NCBI RefSeq assembly: GCF_002999335.1
Contig: NW_020312040.1
Coordinates: forward strand, 81,701 to 145,700
Direction of reading: 5' to 3'
DNA length: 64,000 bases
Source of the DNA: Cyclospora cayetanensis
Taxonomy: Eukaryota > Apicomplexa > Conoidasida > Eucoccidiorida > Eimeriidae
The notes beneath the pieces were generated by a model. It did no database searches, was not told where the DNA came from, and saw nothing but the letters and a program-made list of their open reading frames with translations. Below are positions 1 to 11,551 of this stretch, one piece after another; position 1 is the stretch's first letter; each line of letters opens with the position of its first letter. Made by a program: the position numbers and the translations under genes.

Positions 1-1847
1 TACGCCTTCAGTAGGGAGACCCCTGACATCAGACTCAACGCACACGCAATAGAAAGCTAGGGGGGGGTTTTCAACTAAACTTTCGCCTGCCTCTAGGGTT
101 CTATACATAAGCGGGAGAGCACAGCTACAGTGTGAATAGGTGCCGTCTTTAAGCACTCCGAGCATTGACATTGGGTTGTACATATCCTCTAGCAAACAAG
201 CACGCAACATTGCGTGCTCTTGAATTGAGCAAGCAGTACTCCGCAATATGTGAAGTACACGAACAAGCCAGTTGGCCACTGCTGTACTTATTCGAATCAT
301 ATGTATAACTGGTTAGTAGAAAATGTTTTGGTGTAGCGTAGCCTGCTACTCTCGGAGTGCTTTATAAGGATAGAGCTACGCTTCGTGTAGTTGTCCTCTT
401 CCGCTAATGATGGGAACTCTGGGGAGCGCGGGCAAGGGTTCGCGGGACGTTCTATGAGAAGCGTTTAATAGCATTATAATAAGTCTGTACTGAGTCTAGA
501 TTTTTGTTGCTCTTTGCGGAGAGTTCTACGAAGCGTTCAATCGATCCTTTCTGTAGTGCCCTAATGTTACTCTGCAGTGAGCAGCACATTCAAAAAGCCA
601 AGTCACGCAATCATTATATCCTTTTAGTAGAAATGTAACTAGTTTGGTGGAAAGTGCCACAATGTCGCTTGGCCCGGTACATCTCCCAATTGCATATTCC
701 ACCTTAGTGCACAAGGCAGCCGAGTCTATTTTTGCCCTATTCAGCTAATCCTTCTGCATACTACCACATATGAGAGCAGCCACAGCACTAATCCAGCCTT
801 TTATTAACTCAAAGTAAGTATTTTCAGCCTAGTGCAAAGTCGCGACATGCATTTCGCCTGCACAATGGCTCGCTACACGCTGTCCAGCTTCTAGCTTGAC
901 CCGCGAGAGACAATGCTTGCAGCTACTTCTAGTAGTGCTATATTGTTGCTATTTTCCCGCATTATGTCCTTATTACTTCAGCCAATTTGTTGCTTATCCA
1001 GTGCTGGGGAGAGGCAACCACAGAAGGAAGGGACACGAGAGGACAGTGAAACACAAAACAGCCATCAGTAGTCTGCACCGGCCGTACTGCCGAAAGTAAC
1101 AGCGCAAGGAAAGGCTGTTATATCATCCACAGGAGTTTCATCATTGGGGGCAAAAGGATCAAGAAGATGAATGCCTGTGGGACAGTGCGGCCGTGACATT
1201 CAGCAGCAGTAGCAGTAGCCTAGCAACAGTAGCAGCAGCTGCTTTGACTGCCCGTAAATACCAGAGTTTCCTTGGTACTTGTTTCTTTCATGCTTTGATA
1301 GCTTTTATGATCAAGCAAATAGTCCAACCGTCACCCTTTCGCCCACTCAGAAACACCTCTTTTCCCCTTTTTCTGGGGAAGACCACAGACGCAGGCAGCC
1401 CCAAAACGGTTATGCCGTCATCGGTCGCAAATTCTGGGCACAAGACCATTAGTTTTGCAGAACCTGTGCGTGCTGAATTCTTCCGCCACCTTGTTGAGAG
1501 CTTGCTCTTTTTTTAGCAGCACCAGCCACCTTCCGCGTTCGTGCCACCTTTGTTCTGTGTTTCTTCTGCACAAATAAGTTATCATTTTGACGGGTCTGCT
1601 CCCGCTGCCCTTGCGGCAACTTCCTAAGGGGGCTAGTGGGGAGGTAGGGTGCAGGCTGCTACGTCGTCGTCCGTAGGTACACAAGGGCATCTGCGAAGGT
1701 CGGAGATCTCTCTCTTAGGCTTCTAGAGTAACTTACCGAGGCCGCAGTGGCTTCTAAATGCCAAGGGGCTGCTTACACCTCCCTCTAGCAGGGAGAGAAA
1801 CAGCTGCAGTTGATTTTCTTGTTCAGCAGTAAGAAAGCGGAGGAAGA
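1..1847. other. Left-edge region, no supported gene
   Basis: Repeat-poor sequence at the left edge. Only short open frames without recognisable domains, plus a short pyrimidine-rich stretch and an AGC/AGT run near 1200-1230. I see no convincing exon chain, RNA gene or repeat array. The last few hundred bases probably hold the promoter and 5' leader of the ISP-like gene starting at 1848. Confidence 0.4.
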
Positions 1848-3422
1848 ATGGCGCTCTTCTCCTGCTGCAACTGCGACCCTACCGCGGAGGAGGAAATACA
1901 GACACAACTCCAGGTGGGGCACCCCCGTCTCTCTCTCTCTCTCTTTTCAGATCTTGAGTCTCCCGCTGTCTGGCGTTTGCTTCCGTTAGTTTATATTCTC
2001 ATTCTTTCCCCTTCGTCTGGTCCCACTTGGTGGTTGCGCCTATATCTGCCAGCCTCGCTTTTCCTGCCTTTCCCTGTCTTTTCTCCTCTCTTCTGCTGCA
2101 TCCCTGGCAGCTAATCGAGAAGGTGGAGTAGGCCATTGGACTGCGTGGGCAATGCCACGGTGTGCGCTGTTGAGCCTTCTTTAGGTTTCAAAGCTACGGG
2201 TTTAGATTTATGTGGTGTATGCACAGCCCTGCGATGACGAGGTCCATGAAGGGAGTGAAGACATGCCCATGACGGCGGAACAAAAGCAAAAGGAAAAAGA
2301 GAGACTTCAAGCACTCGTGCGTATCAGTTCCACCGCGCTTGCCACTGTGCTTGGTCACAGGCGCTAGGGATTTCAGTTTGCTGCTCCTGATGCTGCACGG
2401 TGTCTGGATGCTTCCGGTGCTGATGACTTCTGCCCCTTCGACTAATAGAATGGAAGGAGACGTGCTAAGTTTTAATTGCTTTCACCTCTGCTCTCGCATC
2501 GCGTGGTATCTGTGCCTCTAGCTCGCCACCCACGTTCTGTCTCTACCTGCCGCTATGTGTGCCCTGCTTCTTGAGATTATCTTGGTCGTGCTTGCCCGTT
2601 TCTCATGTTTTTGGATCTTTCTTCCCGTATTCTGGTCATCTTTGCTCCAGACTGCCTGCAGTGTCAAAAATAATAACTCTGTAGATATGTGCATTTGTGC
2701 CTGCCCCTGTTGGTTTCAGGTGAAGTCTTTCGCGAAGGCCGCAGTCGGTGGTGCTGCATGCAGTTTTCTTGATTTGACCACTCAACGCCAAATTCCAGGG
2801 CGCTACTTCCTCGATAAGACGCTAACCAACTTTAGACTTGTCTTCTCAGAAAGTGTCCAACACTCCTTCCCCCTCAAAGCAGTCAGTTGGGGTTAGGGTA
2901 CAGGTCGTGATTAGGGGTTATATGGGATACGGTAAAGGATCTGAAGGCTGGATGCGGGAGCTCAGGGTTTGACCTGCGAGATCGGGGTAGTCACAAGGCT
3001 TTGTAGAGTAGTTGTGTAGCTTAGTGTTTTTGTCCGTGCACTACACCCTATTCAGTTACGTGGCGTGTGTGGTTTCGGCGGCACTCCACGGCTCAGCATG
3101 CTTTCGATCGCCGAAGGTTCATGTTCGTCTACTCTGTATGTGCGCTGTTCTGCAGCTGCACGAGGTTTACAGTCACAGTGCACTGCTTGAGAACAAGGCA
3201 ACGGCTAGTCTGGCTAAGGAGCCTGGCTTGCAGTCTTTAGAGAGCTCAGTGACGGACAGTTTGGTGATGCTGGAGTATGTGGACAGCGGGGGTTCCCACC
3301 TGAACCGGCTGTTTTTGCTGGAGCAAGGGGGTCCTGATGGAAGAGACAGATTCATTACGTGCATGAAGGTTCTGGGGCTGTACGCCAAGAGCGGCAGCAC
3401 TCAAAACGCAAGCTCATCTTAG
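1848..3422 (+). CDS. ISP-like inner membrane complex sub-compartment protein, 4 or 5 exons
   Basis: Model: exons 1848..1913, 2227..2316, 2720..2881 and 3156..3422 (stop), all phase 0, giving about 194 residues. An optional 12-nt exon 2111..2122 would also keep frame. The N-terminus MALFSCCNC has three cysteines suited to palmitoylation, followed by an acidic/lysine-rich stretch and then a PH-like beta domain. The end, with NRLFLLEQ followed by RFITCMKVLGLYA, resembles the last strand and helix of coccidian ISP proteins, which mark sub-compartments of the inner membrane complex. Known ISPs usually carry Gly2 for myristoylation; here residue 2 is Ala, so anchoring may be palmitate only. The exon 3 donor is GTCAGT, a less common form. 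Family assignment rests on remembered motif similarity; the splice model is inferred. Confidence 0.55.
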
Positions 3423-5344
3423 AAAACCAGCAGTCAACAAGGTCCACCACACCCCATCGGACTTGTGCTATTATCAAACAGGACTTGACTATCACATTGA
3501 AGAACCAGGGAGACGAGCAACCCTGGCGGCGCATATTTTGGACAAGGCGACAGAATCGCACCAGAGCAGCTGCATGTGCAGCCTCTCCACGGCTCGTTGC
3601 TTACATTCCTCGATGAATGCCCTGAACACAGGGGCCAGGAAACTTTCTAAGCCCATGGGTTCCAAGTGGGGAGGAAGCAGTGCCGACAACAACCTGTCAG
3701 GGGCGTATACCCTTCATGAGATTGGGTGACACCCTGGCCAGAGCGCACGCAGCAGATCCGCATCAGGGTAGTGTTTCCTGCTTGTCCCTTCGAAGGCGGT
3801 TTTTTTTGAGTGCATGCGACGGCATCTAGACGTTGAAATACAGGTGGAAATACGCTGAAAAGAGTGAAATATAATAACATACATACACGCCTCAGCGGCG
3901 CTGGGATTTACGTGTATTCCAGATGGCGAAAACAGTCTTTTTGCGAAGCAGCAGAATTATGCGGTACGTGGTAGATGTAGCGGTTACAAATTGCTCGCGG
4001 GGCTCTACTAGGATAACACAAACAGAAAGCTAAAAATCAAGCAAGCTACTGCGGTGTAGTCGGAAAGGGCGATGTACAAATTGGCGGAGAAAAGGAGGTG
4101 TATCTGGTGTGGAAACACTTTCGAAGCCCCCATCGGGAGAATCACACCCTGACTCCCCCGCGAGTGCTGCCTGTAGCCCATAGACAGCTGTTCCTACATG
4201 TATAGGCACCCTAGCCCCCGTAACCTCGGTAACAGGCATTTGTGCATCAAAGGAACGATTTCCACACGCGAAGCACACTGTACACCGCCAAGTGTACGTA
4301 CACCTCCCAAACCGATGTCCGGAAAAGTGCATGTCCCAACCCCAGGTGTGCGCGCACTTCTCGCAATTTCACCACCCATATTTCATGGCAGTTTGATATT
4401 TGGACTGCCGCGTCCTCGCCGTCAACTCTAGCATTTCCAATTCCTTCTCGTGCGCTTCCGCAGCCAACCAGTTGATCTGCGCAAATCACGAAAAATGGGA
4501 GCAAACACTCTACTGCAGACGCCCTGGCTCGCAATCTAATGCCACGAGAACTAGGCAGCACGCTTGTAGACGAAGGATGAGCGGAAGAGTTTGCCGCCGA
4601 CACGGGAAGGGGGCATGCAAAGCAGCCTAGAAGCTATCAACTCTCATCTACCCCATGCATCATCTGCATAGTTAGTCACTCTAGGAGCCCTTCCATCGCT
4701 TTCTAGGTTCCTGTAGTCCCTAATATCCAGAAACTATACATCGAACCCTGCTTGCTACACCCGACCCCTCATTCATGAGCAGCTTAGCGACAAGATCCTC
4801 ACCTGGTGCTTTCTCTTCTGCATGAATTTGGGTTCAAGCGTCTCTGTGACAGTGCCATCTTTAGCGCTCCACACCTTTGTGGCGAGCCGCAGTTTCGCCT
4901 TCTTAGCCAGAGGCCCTGACGTTGACGCTGCATACCTGTACACCGCCCCCCATCAGCCACGCACACTGTTGCAAAATGTGACTGCTTGGTGGCCAGATTT
5001 TTTCAGCTGATCTCCAAGCATAGCGAGATCTCGATTGAATCACATTTGCAGGAAGCGTCTACGATGGGGGTGCAGTGCATGAGTTCCGCCTGCCAGTATC
5101 AAGCTAGTGGTCCCCAGTTAAAAGCCATAGTTTCAGCCAAGGACTAGAGTCAAAGAGTTGTGGCTGGGCTTCGAGAAATACAAAGACTCACCAGTCTGGA
5201 TTTTTAAGAGAATCGCCCGAAACTGTTGTCGTGCCCATTCGACGCAAGTCACGAAGCTGCGGACAGAAATTGAACTTAGAGCCACCACCCTTATTATGAC
5301 TGCCCCTTTTAGCAGTTCACCGGAGGGGCGGAAAACACTCTTCC
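3423..5344. other. Intergenic, no supported gene
   Basis: Lies between the ISP-like gene and the convergent unrecognised gene on the minus strand. Several overlapping short open frames occur on both strands, but none has a recognisable domain or a consistent splice pattern. No tandem array is present. It presumably holds the two 3' untranslated regions. Confidence 0.4.
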
Positions 5345-6520
5345 TTACTCGAGATACTCTTCTCCACTGCCGTGCACTTCATTTTCGCTAACTCTGAGCC
5401 ATAAGGCCTTTACCAACTCTTGCTCTCCCACCCAGTGCCCTGCATGCCACCCTACCTCGGCTGAAGATATCCCTGAGGCCTGCAGCAAGGTCTTATCGAT
5501 CCCCAACTCTTGCAGCGTCTCCTCCTCCCCGCGAGACACCCAATTTGCACTTGGCTCTGCTGCTGGGGGGGGTGGTACATGTGCTGCCTGAGCTGCGGGT
5601 GTGACGGGCCAAGCAGATGCAACTGCCTCCTGATCCTTCACTTTGGAGGCGTCTTTCACCTCCCTACAGCTGGATGGTTCTGCTCCAGCTTCTTCCTCCC
5701 CATCTGATTCGTACAGGGTAAACATTGAAGTCAGAAACGGTTCTTCCGCCGGAGCTGTTGCCGCCGCCTCTGCAGAAGTGGCCCCCGCCTCCTTCTTGAG
5801 GTCCTCAGATGAGGCAGATGTGAGACCATCGTTGGGAGCAGAAACGGCAGCGCCGTCATCCTCTTGCTTCCTTCCACGTTTCTGTTTCTGCTGCAGCGCA
5901 CGAGGCACCATCTGTATCGCAGCATTCCCTGACGCCGGCGCTGCTGCTGTGTCGTCTCCTGGTGTACGTACACTCAAGCTGAGCCCCGAGGAAAAGCCCA
6001 CACTGCCCAGGCAGCCCGTTGGGGGAACGCCCTGAGGTTTGGGAAGAGACTGCAGCAAGGCCAGTCTCCTGCTACGTGAGTCTCCTCTGTGTTCTGCGCT
6101 CGAGGGCGCCCCCTGTGCGCCCCCCTCCTTCTTGACAGCAAGCCTCGGGAGGTTTCGAACGGCCACCCAGTCGTCTTCAGCGGTGTCTGAGAATTCAAAT
6201 AGACTGCCATACTTCACCACTGGCACGCCGTCTAGTCCTGATACTGCCGCTCCACGCTCTCCCGCCGTCCCTGAGACCTCTGCTGCCGCCGCAGTCTCCT
6301 TCTGAGCGTCAGCATGAGACGGTTTCTTGCTCTTGGGGACGGGAAACTTCACAAACGCAACCTCTTTGACGACTGTGGAGGCCCCCAGAACGCCCTGCGG
6401 CGTCACCCCCCTCTCAGGAACCTCCGCTTCGGACGGCGTGAGGGCCCCTAAAGCGGCACTTGGGGGATCTGTGCCGTCATCTGGAAAGTTCTGTGCAATT
6501 ATGGCCTCCAGCGAAGTCAT
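5345..6520 (-). CDS. Unrecognised acidic, Ala/Ser/Pro-rich protein
   Basis: A single long frame gives 391 residues from the ATG at 6518-6520 (start MTSLEAIIAQ). The frame is open further upstream, so a 5' exon may exist. Composition is low-complexity and acidic (Glu, Asp, Ala, Ser), with a basic patch KQKRGRKQEDD in the middle that could be a nuclear localisation signal and an aromatic/acidic segment FLTSMFTLYESDGEEE. The C-terminal 60 residues (from WVSRGEEETLQELGID on) look more ordered, with predicted helices and several Trp. No membrane segment or signal peptide is visible. I do not recognise a family. The long uninterrupted frame, with biased composition different from the opposite strand, supports coding. 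Function unknown. Confidence 0.5.
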   Translation of the reverse strand: MTSLEAIIAQNFPDDGTDPPSAALGALTPSEAEVPERGVTPQGVLGASTVVKEVAFVKFPVPKSKKPSHADAQKETAAAAEVSGTAGERGAAVSGLDGVPVVKYGSLFEFSDTAEDDWVAVRNLPRLAVKKEGGAQGAPSSAEHRGDSRSRRLALLQSLPKPQGVPPTGCLGSVGFSSGLSLSVRTPGDDTAAAPASGNAAIQMVPRALQQKQKRGRKQEDDGAAVSAPNDGLTSASSEDLKKEAGATSAEAAATAPAEEPFLTSMFTLYESDGEEEAGAEPSSCREVKDASKVKDQEAVASAWPVTPAAQAAHVPPPPAAEPSANWVSRGEEETLQELGIDKTLLQASGISSAEVGWHAGHWVGEQELVKALWLRVSENEVHGSGEEYLE

Positions 6521-6666
6521 AACGGGGCATGGGGTTGGGCAGGTTGTCGGGCTGCTGCCCACCGTATACAGCGGCTGATTGTTCAGGAGGTTCTGTAAAG
6601 GTGGAGCTCTGCAGCGCTCTCTATGCTTGCTAGACTGCGTGCGTACACAAAAGATATTCTACCGTC

Positions 6667-6810
6667 ATGAGGAAGAAGTTGCAGGGAGAAGAAGATGAAA
6701 AAAAGAAGAAGATGAAAAAAGAAGAAGCTGCCGATACAGCAGAGCGCCTGGAATTTTCAAGTCCCAATGCCCGCAAAGACTTCGCCCCCCTACTGCAGCG
6801 CGCCAGGGTA
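6667..6810 (+). CDS. Possible 5' exon of a short lysine-rich protein
   Basis: An ATG at 6667 opens a frame of 48 codons rich in Lys/Glu (start MRKKLQGEEDEKKKK) that runs into RAR followed by GTATGA, a possible splice donor at 6811. I could not find a downstream partner exon with a matching phase, so this may be chance coding potential in a purine-rich stretch. It is placed head-to-head with the unrecognised gene at 5345-6520. Confidence 0.2.
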
Positions 6811-7308
6811 TGATACATGTGAGAAGAGTCCACATGGGGAAATATAGAATGATTGTCGGTTAAGAAAGCAACAAATGCGCCTCATTTCGGGGCGCTTGAG
6901 TACGCAGGCCGCCGGCAGCAGCACCAGCAGCAGCTGCTGGCAGACGGCACTGCCCGCTCATGGGTTACAAGGAAGCATGAGCTCTTTTACTTCAAATGTA
7001 GGTACAGTGAAGCACGAACGGATGTTTCCTCGTTCTGTGCAGTCTGGTTACGGGGGTTGTTGGGTCGACCCCCGATCTTCCAGGGATCATCACACGGCAA
7101 CGCCCTCCTGAGTGCAATCAATGAATGACGACTCTGCAGCAGAGAGAGCGGCAGCACGCTATGTCTGCAACTTCTTCGGCTGGGGATATTTTCCGTAGCC
7201 ACGACATCTGCCGCTGTTATTCTTGTTGTCCGCGCTCCCGCAGTTCCTTGTCGATTTCCCCCAGTTCTGCTGCTGGTGTGTTTCTTCTCTGCTGCTGTGA
7301 CTGCGTAA

Positions 7309-9623
7309 TTAGTCGTCTGGAGACGTGTGGAGGACTGCGGGCCGTGTGCCACCCTTCTTTAGGGCCTCTACCTGCTCCAGCGCCACAGTGCTCGGAACAA
7401 GCCCCCACAGACCCTCCTCTAGCAGCTTCCCCAGGAGGTGTGGCTGCTGAGGCTGCTTCCCCTGCTGGTGCTGCTGCCCAGGTGTCACAGCGCCGTTCGA
7501 CAAGTCTCCCTGAGCGCAGGCAGCAGACTCATAATGGGGCTTTAGAGCAGCGCACCTCCCCCTGCAGGAGCTGCATCACCTGAAGAACTCATGACTACAG
7601 CAGGCCCAACAGGGAAAATAAATAAATAAATAAATATATATGTATATATATTTATGTACACGATACCTGCGGCTCTAGAGCCGCTCTCAGGAGCAAGTCC
7701 AAGAAATCCACAATCTCCACGCCCGCCTTGTCATCGCCTTCGTTACTGCTCGAGCAACTGCTGGCACCCCCGTTCCCAGCGCATGCTGCTTTCCAAGTCC
7801 TCTGCAGGTCTTCGAGGTCGAAGAAAAGCGGAAGAATTGACTTCCCTCCCCGCAGAATGCGGAGTTCACGCCTGTAAAAGAGGGGGACCCCGAGAGCGCG
7901 CCGTATCTGCCTAGCGTGGACAGTCTGTACACAGGAATCAAGAGATTGCATGCAACGCGCAGCACGTTCCGCGCAGGGGTACCAGCATGCACCAACTTAG
8001 CAGCCAAATGGAGACAATCAGCAACCCGGCAGTAGTGCAACTAGCGCCATGTTGCGCTCAATTAGCTACAGCTGCAGAAACAATGGGCTGGCGTCCACAG
8101 CCTGGACCTGTGTGCGTTCAGAATACTTGTAGCCTTACAGCGCGTCTAGAGGGCACAAAAAGCCACTGAAAGAGGGGGGAAAGGGCCTCGTGATCTTGGC
8201 GCTGCTCCAAAATGGGGGCCTTGTGGGAGGCATCGTCGGGCGGAAGCCTCAGAAGGAGGCGCGACTGTCGGCGAAATTCAGGAAAAACACGGGAGAGAGA
8301 GAGCACAGCGACGCGTGCGTCCACGTGGGCTGCGTCACCGGCGCAACACCAAGACGAGCCGCATCAGCGTTAGCCAGGGGAGAAGCGGGAAACGCCGCTG
8401 CATCCTGCCACGCGACAATATGCAATCAACACTAGCAGAATATACATGTATATATATATATATATGCACGAGCCGCAGCGCTCTGCCGTTTTTCAGAAGC
8501 AGTCGCAGTACGGCCTCCAGGGGCCCCCTTCCGGCGGGAAGCAGCGATCCCAGTTCAGGCAGTACAAGCTTAGTGACTAACGCACACAGCAAAGCGCTAG
8601 CAGAATATGCACGAGTCGCAAGTTGCACGCCCTAGAAGCCGTTGCAGCATGACCACCAGACCCCCTGCCAGCGGGAGACAGCAACATCAAGGCAAGCAGT
8701 AGAGGCCTAGTAACGAAAACACAGCCGCAACGGTCCCCATAAGGGACTTACGGGAGGTCTTTAGGAGCTGGTGGAGGTATGCAAAAGCCTCATTTGCATC
8801 AAAAAAGAGGAGGCCCTTCTGCACGAGCCGTGGGGGGTCACTCTTCAGGGGGGGGCCTCTTCCTCTCAAGCGATCCCAGTAAGTCCTTCTGCTCCTGCTG
8901 CGAGGTGCGCGTTCTTCGGAAAAGACAAACGGGCTTCCGGTGGAGTCAACCACTGCAAAGACGGGAATGCCTAGCAAGTGCCATTCCAACGACAATCTGG
9001 AAAAACACAAAGAAACAGCACGACTGGCGTGCACCTTGCCTCGGCCTGGAGCTAAAGCCTGGGATATTCAACAGGAGGACTGCGTAAGCTTTAGCGCTCG
9101 CTCACTCTTTCTTCGGCAAGCTGCGAAGGCGTCTTATACGCCGTAGTAGATGCCACAGGAAGCCGCGAAGTGATCGCCTTTCAGATGCTGGCCGTTGTTT
9201 GTGGTTCCAAGGCTGTCGCGGCTGCCTCTCAGCGCTGGCAAACGCGAGGCGTTTAGCGGCATGCAACGTTGGAACGGAGGCAGGCCCTTGTGCTGCTCTT
9301 GCTGAAGCTGCTTCAGCTGTGGCTGCTGCTACCCGCGATGCTTCTGAGAGCCTGTTGGTGTTGCAGCTGTCTGCTGCTGCCGCATGCGCGCGCTTAGCCT
9401 CAACCCCCCTGGGAATTTGCACAGTGCAGCAGAGGCGAAACGCCCTTTGACGAGGCTCAGGCAAGGCGGAAGGCCACAAGCCAAGACTGGCAAAGGGGCT
9501 GCCCGAAGAGGCGCTTCGGCGGAAATCTCCGCCTGTTTGTATGGAGATACACTCGAGACACTGCAGCAACAGCAGCAGCCGCACCAGAAGAGAGGCCCCC
9601 CAGCGTAGTACAAAGCACTGCAT
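7309..9623 (-). CDS. TIC22: Tic22-like apicoplast protein-import factor
   Basis: Core exons: 9106..9623 (ATG at 9621-9623), 8752..8996 and 7667..7924. The first two join in phase with good signals (GA|GTGAGC and tttttccag|A). Residues 1-29 form a signal peptide (MQCFVLRWGASLLVRLLLLL), followed by a long Ser/Ala/Arg-rich, acid-poor stretch typical of an apicoplast transit peptide. Exon 2 encodes LLGIPVFAVVDSTGSPFVF and later GLLFFDANEAFAYL; exon 3 encodes RQIRRALG, then SILPLFFDLEDLQRTW and VEIVDFLDLL. This is the Tic22 pattern, an intermembrane import factor of plastids and of the Toxoplasma apicoplast. Exon 2 ends in phase 1 and exon 3 starts in phase 0, so at least one middle exon (8.0-8.7 kb) is unresolved. 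The 3' end between 7667 and 7309 is also tentative. Highly confident in the family, less in the ends. Confidence 0.7.
7614..7656. repeat. AT-rich simple repeat (AAATA / TATATG)
   Basis: Short AT-rich run in a likely intron or 3' region of the Tic22-like gene, just below the donor at 7666. Confidence 0.8.
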
Positions 9624-11551
9624 ATTGTCACACCGGGATATCAAATCTCCAGTGGACCGCTTTAGTGGGGTCTGGAACCTGGGGTTTCTCTCTTTCCTCT
9701 TCCCCTACTGGGGAACCTTTAGGAGTTGCTGCAGCTCCTCGATCCAGCAAAGCGTATGTCTGCTAGCTTCCTCCCCTACCAGTGCAGCTATAAGAATATA
9801 TAGAGTGACACATATTTCCTTCTTGAGGGAACACGCCCGCAAAGAGCAGCCGCGCGCCTCTACTGGGGGCCCTCTCTCCCCTTTGGGGGGGCCCCCAGGT
9901 AAAGGTGAGAGAGGGCCCCTTCCAGGTTCTTTGAATTGCCCATGGCACTGCCTCGAGCAGAGCGGAGTTATCAATTCGTTTATTTCATTTGAAGCTCTCT
10001 TTTTGCCAAAAATAGGTGTAGCAACTGGGTGCCCCTGTATACTTGCTGTACTGCTCTGCGCGGGTGTGTGTGTGCACATGTGTGTGTGTGCACATGGAGC
10101 CGAAACGCAAGCATGAGCATCTTTTACCTTGAGGCACCATGGCATGCTGGAAGGCAACAAACTTCGGCTGAGCTTCAAAAAGATAACCTCATGGGTATAA
10201 CAGTTGCACTGATCAAAACCGTCTTCGCTGCAAAGTGCAAAGGCTAATAATTCGGCGTAAATAAGGGAAAGAAAAGCACCCAGGAACTTTATAAGAAGCG
10301 GCACTGACAACACCAATTACAGCAGCTCGTGGAATGGGCAGTGTGCACCGGGAGTCTCAGCACCCATTAATGATGTAGGATGTGTGTCGCTGTGGCCAAG
10401 AAGCTCCCTTTGACCACTGGGGTTCCTCCCGTCCTTTCTCTGTGTCAAACAGAGACCAAGTAGCCAAACATATCCGTCATTAGAGCCTGCGCCTTTAAGT
10501 ACATACACTCGGGAATCGAGGTTATATGCCATGGCTGGAAATCCGGTGGTACACGAACGCGTGGGGAAAGCCCCGTTTGTACCCCACACCCAGACATGTT
10601 TCTTAAAGTGCAGCGAGTATTGTAGAGGGGAGCAAGCACACAGCTTGCGGGCGAAGACATTTCCGCGGAATAGGCTTGCGAGTGGAGGCCTACTGCACTG
10701 CCTCCACCCGCGAGATGCCTACGAGCGTAGCTGCGTCGACAATTGTGGACCCTTAGGGATTCGTTTCTGAGCCCTCTTAGCGAGATAGCTCAAGTGGTTT
10801 TGGTGAGTCGAGGAGGCTACCAAGGACGCGACTTTTCAAAGTGTCTCGTCGAGCCAAATTGCTAGAAAAGGGCATCCTTATGTAAGTCGAGGTGGCGCCT
10901 GTGACAGTCTTCTAGTTGGTGCGAGAGCCACCCCCCGAGCGAAAAAGACGCCATTACCAGCTGTAGAAGTACCAGGAGCGACCAGGCTCATGCAGTTAGC
11001 CTTAGCTGGCTGGAGGAAAAAGGCTCAAGAGCAAAGCCAAACTGCCATAGCGGGGAACTAAGGGGGGCTTGTGTGTAAGATGTGAAAGCCAACACACTTC
11101 GAAGTCTCAAGTTATCGCAAAGGCCCCGCCACATTGGGTTCGTCCCCCGGCACTTTGCTAGATGGGTGTAAGTGTGCAAGCCTGCTTTTACACGCCAACC
11201 GAGATCCGGCAGGATGTGCGCATAAACGTGCAGTGCCAGGGTGAAACAAGCCTAGGCTTCCCCAGAAAGGCCATTGAGACACACGCTACGTTCAGTATCC
11301 AACGCGAAGCTGGAGGCACGGTTTCACGAGTGAAGGCCTCCCGAGACATCAGGCTCTCAGAGGGAGCTAAAAGCTCCGTAGAAGAGAGACAGACACAGGG
11401 CAAAGAGTGCAGCCCTAAGGAAAAGATACGGATATTGGTGAGGAGGGTAGCAGGTGTATTTCAGATGCCGTTCTGGGCAATTGCGTCCTCCGAATTCACT
11501 GGCTTCCAGTCCTTCATCTGCATGCATTCCAAATGCAAACCTGTAAACATA
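9624..11551. other. Intergenic between Tic22-like and PITH genes, no supported gene
   Basis: Contains the inverted repeat at 9.87-9.92 kb, a TG-rich run near 10060-10095, and several short frames on both strands. A minus frame near 10150-10316 is hydrophobic and ends at a plausible donor (AAG followed by GTAAAA), but it has no ATG and no partner exon. A plus frame at 11162-11581 has an ATG but overlaps the end of the PITH gene and shows no domain. I support none of these as genes. Confidence 0.4.
9867..9918. repeat. Imperfect GC-rich inverted repeat
   Basis: GGGCCCTCTCTC at 9867-9878 is matched by its exact reverse complement at 9907-9918. The inner flanks also pair partly (CCTTT with AAAGG), around a central GGGGGGGCCCCC block. 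It lies upstream of the Tic22-like start codon. Confidence 0.75.

Noticed and set aside
10779..10880. Second copy of a TAGCTCAAGTGG A-box-like motif on the plus strand
   Set aside because: A GCTC/GAGT D arm can be drawn but no anticodon or T arm follows, so I do not call a tRNA.
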